64,000 nt of DNA from Adiantum capillus-veneris. Taxonomy: Eukaryota; Streptophyta; Polypodiopsida; Polypodiales; Pteridaceae. Below are positions 45,994-60,245 of the stretch, piece after piece. A program made the translations under genes and the position numbers. The DNA lies in assembly GCA_014529385.2 (NCBI GenBank), contig CM043959.1, forward strand, positions 15,944,809 through 16,008,808. The letters run 5' to 3'. Positions within the stretch are counted from its first letter, which is position 1, and the number at the start of each line of letters is the position of its first letter. Under the pieces are notes generated by a model that saw only the letters and a program-made list of their open reading frames with translations, made no database searches and was not told where the DNA came from.

Positions 45994-47515
45994 CCATTAG
46001 ACACTGTCTCTTGAACACATCCAATATCTCTGCATGTAGATGCAACACTCGAAGACCTGATTTAGACTCCGCATGGCAAAACAATTGATTTTCTTGAAAA
46101 TCTTGATTCAAGAAAAACCAAAATTGATCTGCTTCTTCATCAAACTGATCTGATTTAAAGCTTAAAAATAATAGATTGAACTCTCCTTTACGCATAAAAA
46201 ACACCACCAAGATGGCTTCCTCACATTTCTCCTTGAAAATAGAAAGAAATCCACTTTGTAGTAGCTGCAAAACTGTCCAATCAGTGATATCTCCCTGAAA
46301 CTGAAAACTTTTGACTTCTGCTCCTTGAAAAACTTCCCTTATTTTATCAAGCATGAAGATATAAAACCAATGAGATATAAGAATATCAACATCATCTCCT
46401 TCATCAACAACATCACATAGAAATGTAGAACAATCTCCAAGAAAATCCACTTCACCATCATCAAGAACTTCCAAAATACTTGCATAATCATCAGTCCAAA
46501 CCATCTCCTCAGCATCAACAAAACCATTGACATCAGAAATTTGGTATAAATCATCAAGAATATCATCAGTAAACTGAACTTCACTGGAAAAAGACGGACT
46601 TCCAATATCCATGACTGAATTTGTAAAAGAACCAACATCATACAGATCATTGATAACAACATCATCATTCAAGAAACCTTCTGTAACATCAAGATTTAAA
46701 GAAAACTCCACATTCTTGATTTGAGTAAGTTGAAGCTTCAAGTCCTCAATTTGATTATCCTTATCCAAAACAACTTGCTTAAGAGCATCATGAACTTCAT
46801 AACAGTAAGAAATATGCAAGTCGGCTTCAGTTTGAACCTGAGAAATCTCCATCGTCAATGATGTCTTCTCTTCTTGAAGTTGATTGATTTTGGAAAGCTC
46901 TTCATTTGCCGCAACCATACTTGAATGCCTCTCATTATCTAGCTCTAATGAGAGATTATTGATCATCTTCGCTTGAGAAAGAAAAAGACTTTGAAATTCA
47001 GCAAGTTCAGGTACATAACTTCTTTGCAAATCAGTAATCTGCGGATCAGGGACCTGAATTCTGAAACTTTGCAAATCAGGGACCTTTTGTATCAAAACTG
47101 GTAATTCAGGGATTTGAAATTGAAGATCCTTGTCTTCACAACCTGAATAATTCATATCCACTCTCGGAAAATGGCTTTCAGTCTTCAAAACTCCAAAAAA
47201 CTCTTCTCCATCAACACAAACACCTTCTGGACTGTCACCTGTCAAATATTCCTCATCAAGATTCATCAAAAACTGATTCATCACATCATCCTCATCATTA
47301 GCACACATTATGTCTTTATGTATCTTCGGATCTTCCACTGCATTACACTGAAATCTGATGTCTCCCTGAATTTCAACATCTTCAAGATTGATGTCAAATG
47401 TTGGTATATGGGTTTGTATGGGATATTGGTGTCTTCTCTCACTCACTCCCACTTGTATTCCCTTCTTCTCAATCAGTAATTCTTCTTTTGGGAAACTTTC
47501 CTTCTCTTCCTGCAA
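45956..47515 (-). CDS. element D, central ORF, acidic and helical
   Basis: An open frame of about 519 codons, in the same frame as the zinc-knuckle ORF and separated from it by one TAG (47552-47554) plus 12 codons. Its apparent start at 47515 is TTG, so it is a continuation and not a separate start. It contains several short repeats (DIQFQIPELPVLIQKVP-type, IQVPDPQITDLQ), a predicted coiled coil (NNLSLELDNERHSSM, EEKTSLTMEISQVQTEADL) and a hydrophobic C-terminal third (SHWFYIFMLDKI, AILVVFFMRKGEFNLLFLSF). The family is not known to me. Confidence 0.6.
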   Translation of the reverse strand: MQEEKESFPKEELLIEKKGIQVGVSERRHQYPIQTHIPTFDINLEDVEIQGDIRFQCNAVEDPKIHKDIMCANDEDDVMNQFLMNLDEEYLTGDSPEGVCVDGEEFFGVLKTESHFPRVDMNYSGCEDKDLQFQIPELPVLIQKVPDLQSFRIQVPDPQITDLQRSYVPELAEFQSLFLSQAKMINNLSLELDNERHSSMVAANEELSKINQLQEEKTSLTMEISQVQTEADLHISYCYEVHDALKQVVLDKDNQIEDLKLQLTQIKNVEFSLNLDVTEGFLNDDVVINDLYDVGSFTNSVMDIGSPSFSSEVQFTDDILDDLYQISDVNGFVDAEEMVWTDDYASILEVLDDGEVDFLGDCSTFLCDVVDEGDDVDILISHWFYIFMLDKIREVFQGAEVKSFQFQGDITDWTVLQLLQSGFLSIFKEKCEEAILVVFFMRKGEFNLLFLSFKSDQFDEEADQFWFFLNQDFQENQLFCHAESKSGLRVLHLHAEILDVFKRQCLMVAKFTSIFLHSS

Positions 47516-47551
47516 AGAGGTGAGTCTCTTCGATGTGAGGTTTGGGGATAG

Positions 47552-48463
47552 CTAGCACTCCTCTTGGCTCCTTTGGCTCATGAGTTGCTCCTGGCTTCCT
47601 CCTTCTTCCTTCATCATCTTTTGGACTATATCTCCCTTGCATTGAACAAACTCTCCTTCCTGAATCAACTTCTTCTCTTCAATAATCTGAGTATCTACAA
47701 CTTTGATCCCATATTCAAGAACATCAAAATCAGGTTGAAAAACTTCAGGTGCTGAAAATTCAAATTCAGGCGTTGAAACTTCAGGTTTTGAAACAACAGG
47801 TGCCTGAAAAACTGTTGGTACTTCAACATTGTGCAAACCCTTGAGTCTATCTGGAGTGTGGTTTTGGGATACTAAGTGCTCCTTTTGGCTTCTTTGGCTC
47901 TCAGGATGCTCCTTTTCTTCTGCCCTTTCCAACATCACCTTCTTGACTTCTTCAGGTTGGCTTTGTGCTTGAGCTTCTTTCATTGATTTGAGACTGGCAA
48001 CAAGTGCATTTGGAGAAGTTAAACATGATTGTACCTGATTGTTCCCAACCAAGGGGAATATTGGTGTTGTAACTCCCCAGTCATCATCACTTTCGTCTTC
48101 CTCCTGAAACTGATCTTCATACTTCTCTGTCAAGCCTTCAATTGCTTCTTGTAACACCTGTATCCTGCGCATACTAGAGCACGACTTTCTTCTTTTTCCT
48201 TCACGATCTTCATGCCAGTCTTCTGCCTTGTCAAGAAGATTAGAAAAATCATCCAAATCCTCTTGTGCATCACATAGTTCCTCATGATCTGATGCATCTC
48301 GAAAAGATCTGACAATTCGATACAACTTCTTGCACAGTTTATGCATACAGTATTTGACACATACATCTTCCTTTTGACATGGCTTGCACATGTAAGGACA
48401 TTGCTTTGCAGAGTGCCCATCTTTTTGACAAATAGTACACTTTTTCTTCTTCTTCTTTGCCAT
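47552..48463 (-). CDS. element D, zinc-knuckle protein
   Basis: It starts with ATG at 48463: MAKKKKKKCTICQKDGHSAK. CX2CX4HX4C (CTICQKDGHSAKQC, residues 9-22) is a retroviral-type knuckle, followed at once by more cysteines (CKPCQKEDVCVKYC), so a second metal site is possible. A Lys-rich head, acidic middle and Pro/Glu/Phe-rich repeats (APVVSKPEVSTPEFEFSAPE) follow. TAG 47552-47554 ends it and probably replaced CAG. It may serve as the RNA-binding, gag-like function of this RT-less element; that is inference. Confidence 0.65.
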   Translation of the reverse strand: MAKKKKKKCTICQKDGHSAKQCPYMCKPCQKEDVCVKYCMHKLCKKLYRIVRSFRDASDHEELCDAQEDLDDFSNLLDKAEDWHEDREGKRRKSCSSMRRIQVLQEAIEGLTEKYEDQFQEEDESDDDWGVTTPIFPLVGNNQVQSCLTSPNALVASLKSMKEAQAQSQPEEVKKVMLERAEEKEHPESQRSQKEHLVSQNHTPDRLKGLHNVEVPTVFQAPVVSKPEVSTPEFEFSAPEVFQPDFDVLEYGIKVVDTQIIEEKKLIQEGEFVQCKGDIVQKMMKEEGGSQEQLMSQRSQEEC

Positions 48464-48473
48464 TAATCACACA

Positions 48474-49223
48474 TCAAACGAATAGAGAGCATATGTACCT
48501 CTTTAAACCCTGAAACTGCTTAAACTGCATTGCAAACTGAAATACCTGAAACTGTAGTCTGTAAACTGAAAAATTGAAACTGCATTCTGCAACAAACTGC
48601 ACATAATTTTCACAGAAACTGCACAGAGACTTCAAAACTGTTTGGGCTAACAATACATTGACCAATGGTCCCAAAAGTGGGTCTGATGTGGGATAAGTTG
48701 TTTGTTGGCCTTCTTGGTTTGCAGGTAGGGTTTCCTGTAGCCTGTTTTCAGGTTCATGCAGTTCAGTCCCCTCCCCAACAATATCTGCCCCTGCAGCAAG
48801 TTCTCCTACTGGTTCTTGTTGATCATCACCATCTAACTCATCTCCTTGTCTTCCTCTTGCAGAGAACTCCCTTCTTAATATAAGCCTTGTTCCATAATGT
48901 TGTGGTACATTGGACCCCTACCCTGATTCACTCATGCATTGCTGCTTCTCCCTTCTCTAGAATACTGTACTAGCATTCTTTGATTATGCACATTGTAGTT
49001 TGAAGGTAAATTACAGGCTCCAAAGGGTAACAGTTTTGTAACTACCTTTTCGAGAATGAGAATTCTGACTTCGCTGGGCAGTTGTGGTAGAATTCTGTTG
49101 CATACTCCTCAGACTCTTCCCCCGGCAAATGGTCACTATCAGGGAACAGGTCGCCGCTGTGATTCATTCCTTAGCACCCATATGGTTTTAGGCGAAATTC
49201 GAACCAATAGCAGGATCGCCAAA
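48474..49223 (-). other. 5' leader of element D with primer-binding site
   Basis: Next to the LTR the minus strand reads TTTGGCGATCCTGCTATTGG and then TTCGAATTTCGCC, a primer-binding site resembling a tRNA 3' end and T-arm complement. A short frame (MNHSGDLFPDSDHLPGEESE, about 40 codons) follows near 49165; its role is unknown. The rest has stops in all frames. Confidence 0.6.
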
Positions 49224-49627
49224 TGTTAGGCACACATTGCCATAACAAAAAACCAATGCAGTTAACATATAGTACATATCAAACAGGAGCAGGAAACTGC
49301 ATACTTCAAACACCATACTGCAAAGTAGATAAGCAAAGAACACCATAAGGAAGAGGAAAAGAGACTGCCATCAGGTTATCTTCATCATCATCACCTAATT
49401 ACAGAGTAAAAGCAGCAGTACGAGATCAGGAGAGAGAGAACTGCTTCGACAGGACTGCCCATAACTGCTTCTCGTCTTGAGAATTCACGAGACACACACT
49501 AACTTCCCCAAAAATATAAAATACCCATGTTCACTTATCCCTAAGGTTCAAAGATAAAGGTTTTAGTTACAGTTCAAAAAGTAATAGCTTGACTGCCCTG
49601 AAAGCCCTGATAAATCAGGCACTAACA
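49224..49627 (-). repeat. 5' LTR of element D
   Basis: 404 bp, pairs with 44792-45196. The palindrome recurs at 49606-49619. Confidence 0.93.
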
Positions 49628-49678
49628 GCTACGCTAACGAAGTAATGATATGCTCTCTCTCACTATATAAAGAAAGAA

Positions 49679-49811
<133 letters not shown>

Positions 49812-49929
49812 AAACAAAGATAGTAGGTTGTTTTACCTTTATGATAGGTAATTTTGCAGAAGTCACTCTCCTTTGGAAGAAGAGATCCTTATAATTCACA
49901 TCTTTTGAATTTGTACATTATTAGTCTTT

Positions 49930-50260
49930 TAGGAGTAGACACAGTGTAACCCCCATTTCTGGTTACCTCAATTTGCTTCGTAGAGCAAGCTACAAAATTA
50001 TTTCCCATAATTGATTACATACGGTTCTAGGTGAGCATGATTTCTGTGTTGGGGTAAAGGTCCATAGTGGCCATCCCCTTTAGTGACTATATGTACACTG
50101 AGTTTAGTTTCTATTACTTCATCTCCTTCTTATATACAATAAAGAACCCTAGCACACTATAGTATGGCTTCATCCACTCCCTCCTCTTTGTCTTTCCTCT
50201 TCCCTCTCCGCACACATGCATCATGCACACAATGATTCAAGAACTAGTATCAAAGCCATG
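49930..50260 (+). repeat. candidate copia-type LTR end and primer-binding site
   Basis: TAGTATCAAAGCC (50245-50257) resembles the initiator-Met primer site. Upstream are a TATATACAATAAAG stretch (about 50133) and CT-rich sequence, as in an LTR's R/U5. No partner LTR was found; the left limit is a guess. Confidence 0.35.
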
Positions 50261-50672
50261 GCGATGGTGGTAGTGTGTGCTTGACAGTGATGGTGATAAG
50301 AGCTTCATGTCAACGGCTTCTCAAACGCGGAGAGCTCATAGGAAGATATCTGGAGTGGGTGAAGCTCCGTAGAATCTTGGAAAAGCTTTGGGAAACTAAA
50401 TCTCAAAGCAAAAGTAGAAACATAGGAAATCAAATGTTTGAAGAACGCGACCAATTACAAGAAATAATACCTTTGCAAGAAACATTGGAAGCACTCAAAA
50501 AGTTAATATAAATCATACCTTGCAGTGGCACAATAGAAAAACCTTGTAGGTGGCATTGGAAAAAATTGTTATAGCATTGAAGTGAGAAGTCAACAAGGTA
50601 GCGCAGGACTAGAGAACAAAAAAGTGAGAGCAAGGGAGAGGTGTGTGCGGAGCTTGGCTCAACGTACAATGT

Positions 50673-51720
<1,048 letters not shown>

Positions 51721-51723
51721 TAG

Positions 51724-53125
51724 GTCCTAATTTTGTAGTGACTATTCCACTTGGAGCATGTATTGTGTGTAACAAAGGTGAATCATGTGTAAAGGAATGA
51801 TTATCATCTCACATACCATGTGCTACAGCCAAATATGTGTCCATAAGGATGTGAGAAGTTTCTCAACTTGTAGGATTATGTCACTCATTATGTTAGCCCT
51901 AAATGCCATGCTTTCTCCTCTACAAGGAGCCATGTCCAACAACGTAAAGCTAAGTCTACCACGAAAGCTACATTGTATTATTTAACCTAATGTCAATATT
52001 GGTACCAAATCCAGTAAAGCCTAGTACTTCTTAATCTTCTAATCTTATCATAAAGCCTCTAGCTTTTCTTAACACTACTATAGAGACATCCTAATCTACA
52101 TGTCATTAGTTGAGCGTGGGCAAGTTCGTGGGCAACCATTAAGGCATTGCCCCTATTGGCTGCATTTCCATAGATTTAAACAGCAATGAGTGTAGAGAAT
52201 TGCATTGCACCTAACATTTTATCTAAATCCACCTATATCTCAGTTTTCCATTAAGGTTCTAATCTTTATAATCCCTCTACAGAGTCAATCCTTACTCAAT
52301 TTGGGGCATCATTCACCCACACATCTAATTGATGTGTCCATCTTTCTTTGTTGCTAGGTATAGTCCAATTTTCACCTTGTTTGTGCTTTTAATAATTTTG
52401 GCATTATGGCCTTTACATACTAGTACTAGCCTATCTTTCTTGTGTGAATTAGTAGCCTCAGTCTAAGCTCTCAAATGAACCCCTCTCACTAGTGGAGGTG
52501 ATTCAAACTATAAAAATCACTCTTTACAGCTTTGCCAAATAGAGCATAGAAGATTGTCTTTAAGCATTGCATGCATTATGGAAGAAAATGTCATCTTGCA
52601 AAACTAAACACCACTTCAAAGACAAAGCATCCAAGAGCAATAGTATCAACAGCAGAAGTGCAAAGGAAGATCACATGAAGAAGCCCTGAAGAAGAAGGTT
52701 CCGCGGCTTGTACCTAGTGTAGGCTTGTAAGGATGTTTGCATCAGTCGTCATCCCAGAGTCCAAGGGGAGTATGGTTGGGAATGGCATTTGTGCCATGAC
52801 CAATTTATGTGAAGTCCCACTTGAAGCATGCATCCATTTCTTTCCATGACGAGTCATGTATATTGAAGAGGATCTCACATACCATGTGCTAGATTCAAGT
52901 AGGTTTTCCCTAAGTATGTGGGGCAATCTTTGAACCTTACCAGAACACGTCACTTGGTATTGTTAGCTTAAATTAAAGGGTCGATTATGGCAAGCTTAAT
53001 CTTATTGGTTTACCCAAATCTAGCTAGCTTATTGTCTTAGGTTATCTTTTGTATATATTGGCTCAATTCTTCTCTCATGGAGCCATTGATCATTATAGCC
53101 TCTATGCTCAGAGTCTGATCTAACA
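51724..53125 (+). mobile_element. candidate short LTR element (TRIM-like or internally deleted copia)
   Basis: Two diverged but collinear segments, 51724-51994 and 52795-53100, share CCACTTG(G/A)AGCATG, TCTCACATACCATGTGCTA, GTCACT..GTTAGC and GGAGCCAT in order. TTGGTACCAAATCC (51999-52012), similar to the initiator-Met primer site, follows the first. CCAAGGGGAG (52761-52770), a purine tract, precedes the second, which starts TGGTTGGGAATGG (52773) and may end TAACA (53125) with TATATA near 53053. The interior is only about 750 bp and has no recognisable coding sequence. Divergence makes the exact ends uncertain. Confidence 0.45.
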
Positions 53126-53606
53126 TGGCTTGTATCCCTTTCTATTTATTTCTATTTTCTTTTCATTGTAATCTCTTGTCAATTATTTATCCCAATCTGG
53201 TATTAGTGTAGTGTATGTAGACTATTTTATTCACATTATTTTTTGTTTTAAATTTTTTAACATGGAATATGCTTTAAATAATAATTTTAAATAGCTAAAG
53301 AAACTATTATAGCCAATGGCATGGCCAATTATGTTTATGGGCGAGATTATCAATATCAAGACATTTCTCTCTTAATGGCTCTTTCAAGAGCTTATATATT
53401 GGAAGAAACACTTCAATATTGTTTTCTTTGAGTGTAAGCCTTGAGGCTCTTTGTAATAGAGGTTAATTTGGATTTGTGCAAGCGATCAAGCTACAGAGCA
53501 TCAACTCCTTGCTCTCTCACTCGACACCCTCTACACTCGACCACAAGTCTCTCTTGAGCTAGCAATCCACCTTATCTCTCCCATTGCTCATTTTCTTGTG
53601 CCCACG

Positions 53607-53609
<3 letters not shown>
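53126..53609. other. intergenic, AT-rich
   Basis: No gene or element ends recognised. Confidence 0.4.
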
Positions 53610-53680
<71 letters not shown>

Positions 53681-53708
53681 GTGTGTGTGTGTGTGTGTGT
53701 GCGCGCGC
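53610..53708. repeat. compound (TC)n(TG)n(CG)n microsatellite
   Basis: TC to 53678, TG to 53700, then GCGCGCGC. The last two parts are strictly alternating purine-pyrimidine. Confidence 0.96.
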
Positions 53709-56804
<3,096 letters not shown>

Positions 56805-56858
56805 GTTCTATTATCGTCCTGGGAGGTCAAATATGACCTATGGGACCAAATGAACATG

Positions 56859-59800
56859 TCACGTGGTGTGAGTGGAGTTCATAAGTGACTCTCGATGCTC
56901 AAAAATGGCTGAAATGAGCGTCGCAATAGAGAGTCCACATCGTGGTTGGGAGAGGAAGGTATGTAAGGAGAGCTCATGGCTGAATATATGGGGAAAAGAG
57001 GACCTAATGTGGTCAAAAGCTGAGCACTCAAGTAGTGTGTGGTACTCACTCTCTCGCACTTGACGAGGGCATAAGGTGCAAAGTCGATGACACTCCTCGC
57101 CAGTGCCCCAACGTCCTGTCTCGCAGCGTAGAGAATGGGAGCTAAGACGAATGGAGGCAATGGTGCGGATCGCACTCAACGGGATGGGCTCAAGGATGTA
57201 GGAATGGGTTCGGTTACCTCGTTCCGAGAAGAAGAGAGATTTGTAGTTTGGGGCAACGTGTGTGGTGTAATGGCTGAAGCGAGAACCTCCGGATTTCTCC
57301 CAAGCCATGATACATTGGCGTTGTAAGAAGGCCTCATTAACTTGGGAGTCGATCGACGCATCCTTGACCAAGTGACATGCATCCCATCTTCCAAACCATT
57401 TCTTGATATCAAGCATCCACCCCGAACTTAGTATTTTGCTCTTGCATGTCTTTTGAACCTTTTGACTTGCTTCATATGCGATTCTAGGAAGTCGATGCAA
57501 AGGGCTACGTTGTGTCTTACGCATGTACTCCACAACCCTTTCCATGCCCAAGACCTCAATGGGAAGCGATCCGGACTCAAGAAGTAAGAGCATGTAGGGT
57601 GTTTGTGTCTTGACTTGGAGAAAGTTGGTGAGAAAACGCTTTTGGACATTCTCAAACTCTTTCCAAGTAGACTTCCCGATGCTTCCACCCCACACCTCCA
57701 CTCCATAAAGAAGCACCGGTGTCACCAATGTGTCAAAGAGGTACTTTTTGAGAGCCCAACACTTGATCTCTCCTGCATTGCACATGTTCTCAAATGCATA
57801 ATAAGCCCTCTTTCCGGCTTCCAAGCGACGCATTGCACAATCCTTCCATTTATGATTGGATGGAACCTCAAGGCCAAGGTACTTGAAGTGATCTACCACT
57901 TCAAGTTTCTCATTGTTGTATACAATGCATGGATTTTCGTCATTGAGGGTCTTTACAAGCATAACCTTGGTTTTGGATCCATTCACGATCAGCCCGCTAT
58001 GTAGGCAAAAGCGTTCCAAGACACTCATAAGCTTTTGTGCATCTTCTAAGGTATGTGCCAAGAGCACTACATCATCGGCATAAAGCAAAAGCATGATCAC
58101 CGCATTTCCAATCTTAACCTCTTCTATGTCTTCTTGCTGCATAAAATCAAGAACCATGTATTCCAATTCATCAATGAGTAGCCCAAAGAGGGTTGGGGAA
58201 AGTGGGCATCCTTGTTTGACACCAATAGTGCTTGCAAAAAATTCTGAAATTCCATCTCCCATACGTAATCGACATATCACTTTTTGGTAGATGCGAAAGA
58301 CTGCATGCATAAATTCTCTCGGCACTTGAAGGCTTTGCATACGTCTCCAAAGATTTCCTCGCGGTACCATGTCAAAAGCTTTCTTGAAATCCACAAAGCA
58401 ACAATACAACTTTTTTCCTTTCAATCGAGACGCTTCCATAAGAACTCGAAGAGTGACAAGGTGATCAATAGTGCTATGATGCTTTCGAAAACCTGCTTGG
58501 CCAAGCGCACGTTTGCCATTCTTTTCAGCCCATTCACTTATCTTCATCTCCATGATACATCCAAATAACTTTGCCATCAAAGAACCAACCATTATAGTGC
58601 GATAGTTGTTCACATTGTTTACATCTCCTCCTTTGTGCAAAGGTTTGATCCAATTTGCACTCCAATCATGAGGCATGCCATACTGAAGTGCAAGGTTAAA
58701 CATATCGCATATCCAATATCGTGTTTTCTTGCTTGTCCATTTAATCATTTCAGCCTTGACACCTTGAAGGTCACCTGCCTTGCGAGTAGCAAGTTTCTCA
58801 AGCGCGCGGCATACATCTTCAATGGTAAAGAAGGGAGACATAAATGGAAGGGAGCTACAACCCTCCATCTTATCAACATTGGGTTGCTCATAGAGGTTCT
58901 TACAATGCATATACATATCCTCAAGAGTCAAGTCACCAAAGCTCTCAACGCGCTTGCCTTTTAGATTTTGCCAAAACTTGCCACATGCATGTGCTTTCTC
59001 TTGTGCTAAAAGAAGTTGTTTTTCGACTTCCCACCTTCTCCTCTTCTTTTGAACAAGTGCTTTGTATGTGTGTGAACATTCCAAGTAAACTTCCTTGTCT
59101 TTGATTGCATCCAATCTTAGCAAGTGTTTTCGGGCTTGACTACATTCCATGTCAAACCATTTCTTCTTGGTGCTACCCTTCTTAGACCTTTTGCAAGACA
59201 TGTGTTTCGCCGAAAAGCATTCCTTCGCACAAGAGAAAATTACTTCTTTGAAAACTTTCCACTTGCATTCTAATGTTGGGCTCCCTTGATGCTCTATCAT
59301 GCTTAACATTTGGTCCACCATATCAGCATATATAAGTGCTCGTTTGAAGTCTAGACGTAGGTACAAATGATTCACATCATGATTGGAGGCTACATGCTCG
59401 GGCCGTTTACCACACTTGAGGTCAATACATAACATCCTATGATCCGATTCCGGATTCCATTCACCAAGTGTAAAGCTTTGTATGCATTCTAGAGTGGCTT
59501 CTGAGAACAACATATAGTCAATCACGCTAGCACCATTGTGCTTTCTACATGTAAAGTCATTGGTGCCTTGCCATAGAGATACACCATTTGCAATGAGCAT
59601 TCCGGTACTATTGCACATATGTAGAAGTGACTTTCCATAGTGATCCACTTCTTTTGCATCATTAGAACTTCGATTATACATGTATGAGTCATCCACTCTT
59701 CTTGATACATGCGGCATGTCGACTTGTTGTGTGTCGTGTTGTAACATATTTGTGCGAGCATTCATGTCTCCAAAAACAATGACTTCACCTTGATCCTTGT

Positions 59801-60239
59801 AATAAGCAATGTCTTCCTCTAGTTCAACAAAGGGCTGATCTCTATCCATATTCAAGCGAGCATAAAAGTTGGAGTCATAGTGAGGAATGTAGCAGCCGGC
59901 CACAAACATGACTTGACCATTTGGTGGGCTGATTTTCAGCCATAAGTAGCGTTTATACTTATCTTCTTTGACAATGGAAACATCTTTCAAACCCTTTTTG
60001 GTCATACATGCTATGCCTCCTTGGCCTCTTCGTTGCTTTGCATTTTTGGCCCACATCAAAGAATGTACATCGTATTTGTCAAATCCAAGAATTCGTTGCG
60101 CATCATGCTCCCATGTTTCGACAAGAAGTATCACATCGGAGTCATTGGTAAGCTCATCAATGCCAATTCCCGCATTCCATGGATACCCGTTACAATTCCA
60201 AAAGCTTATTCGCAAGCGTGAGTTGGTCTCATAGATCAT
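56859..60239 (-). CDS. LINE ORF2: AP-like endonuclease and reverse transcriptase
   Basis: 1126 codons, ATG at 60239, six bases after the ORF1 stop. It nicks target DNA and copies the element RNA in place. Endonuclease: SFWNCNG (residue 12), VETW (Glu41), GDMNAR (157-162), SDHRM (265-269). RT: WIKPLHKGGDVNNVNNYRT (530-548), CFVDFKKAFD (first Asp about 617), GVKQGCPLSPTLFGLLID and YADD (720-723). Near residue 1060 is a cysteine/histidine motif CTLCPRQVRESEYHTLLEC as in other plant LINEs. No stop or frameshift is present and all catalytic residues are in place. No RNase H domain was noticed. Confidence 0.95.
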   Translation of the reverse strand: MIYETNSRLRISFWNCNGYPWNAGIGIDELTNDSDVILLVETWEHDAQRILGFDKYDVHSLMWAKNAKQRRGQGGIACMTKKGLKDVSIVKEDKYKRYLWLKISPPNGQVMFVAGCYIPHYDSNFYARLNMDRDQPFVELEEDIAYYKDQGEVIVFGDMNARTNMLQHDTQQVDMPHVSRRVDDSYMYNRSSNDAKEVDHYGKSLLHMCNSTGMLIANGVSLWQGTNDFTCRKHNGASVIDYMLFSEATLECIQSFTLGEWNPESDHRMLCIDLKCGKRPEHVASNHDVNHLYLRLDFKRALIYADMVDQMLSMIEHQGSPTLECKWKVFKEVIFSCAKECFSAKHMSCKRSKKGSTKKKWFDMECSQARKHLLRLDAIKDKEVYLECSHTYKALVQKKRRRWEVEKQLLLAQEKAHACGKFWQNLKGKRVESFGDLTLEDMYMHCKNLYEQPNVDKMEGCSSLPFMSPFFTIEDVCRALEKLATRKAGDLQGVKAEMIKWTSKKTRYWICDMFNLALQYGMPHDWSANWIKPLHKGGDVNNVNNYRTIMVGSLMAKLFGCIMEMKISEWAEKNGKRALGQAGFRKHHSTIDHLVTLRVLMEASRLKGKKLYCCFVDFKKAFDMVPRGNLWRRMQSLQVPREFMHAVFRIYQKVICRLRMGDGISEFFASTIGVKQGCPLSPTLFGLLIDELEYMVLDFMQQEDIEEVKIGNAVIMLLLYADDVVLLAHTLEDAQKLMSVLERFCLHSGLIVNGSKTKVMLVKTLNDENPCIVYNNEKLEVVDHFKYLGLEVPSNHKWKDCAMRRLEAGKRAYYAFENMCNAGEIKCWALKKYLFDTLVTPVLLYGVEVWGGSIGKSTWKEFENVQKRFLTNFLQVKTQTPYMLLLLESGSLPIEVLGMERVVEYMRKTQRSPLHRLPRIAYEASQKVQKTCKSKILSSGWMLDIKKWFGRWDACHLVKDASIDSQVNEAFLQRQCIMAWEKSGGSRFSHYTTHVAPNYKSLFFSERGNRTHSYILEPIPLSAIRTIASIRLSSHSLRCETGRWGTGEECHRLCTLCPRQVRESEYHTLLECSAFDHIRSSFPHIFSHELSLHTFLSQPRCGLSIATLISAIFEHRESLMNSTHTT

Positions 60240-60245
60240 GTGTCC

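Larger units (their letters stand above)
44792..49627 (-). mobile_element. element D, non-autonomous LTR retrotransposon
   Basis: It is 4836 bp with two LTRs of about 405 bp, at 44792-45196 and 49224-49627, with TGTTAG...CTAACA ends. On the minus strand the right LTR is 5' and is followed directly by TTTGGCGATCCTG, the same primer-binding sequence as element C. The 4.0-kb interior has no protease, RT, RNase H or integrase motif. It encodes a zinc-knuckle protein followed by a long acidic/coiled-coil protein. The LTRs differ at about 10 sites plus one indel, so the insertion is fairly recent. GCTAC lies at 44784-44788 and at 49628-49632, a likely target duplication, though three extra bases (TAT) separate it from the left LTR. 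Confidence 0.9.

Noticed and set aside
46339..46668. Minus frame rich in Met/Leu/Ile inside element D
   Set aside because: It is an out-of-frame reading of the central ORF, which is longer and has normal composition.
57135..60234. Plus-strand frames of 60-130 codons opposite LINE ORF2
   Set aside because: Antisense shadows of an intact 1126-codon gene.
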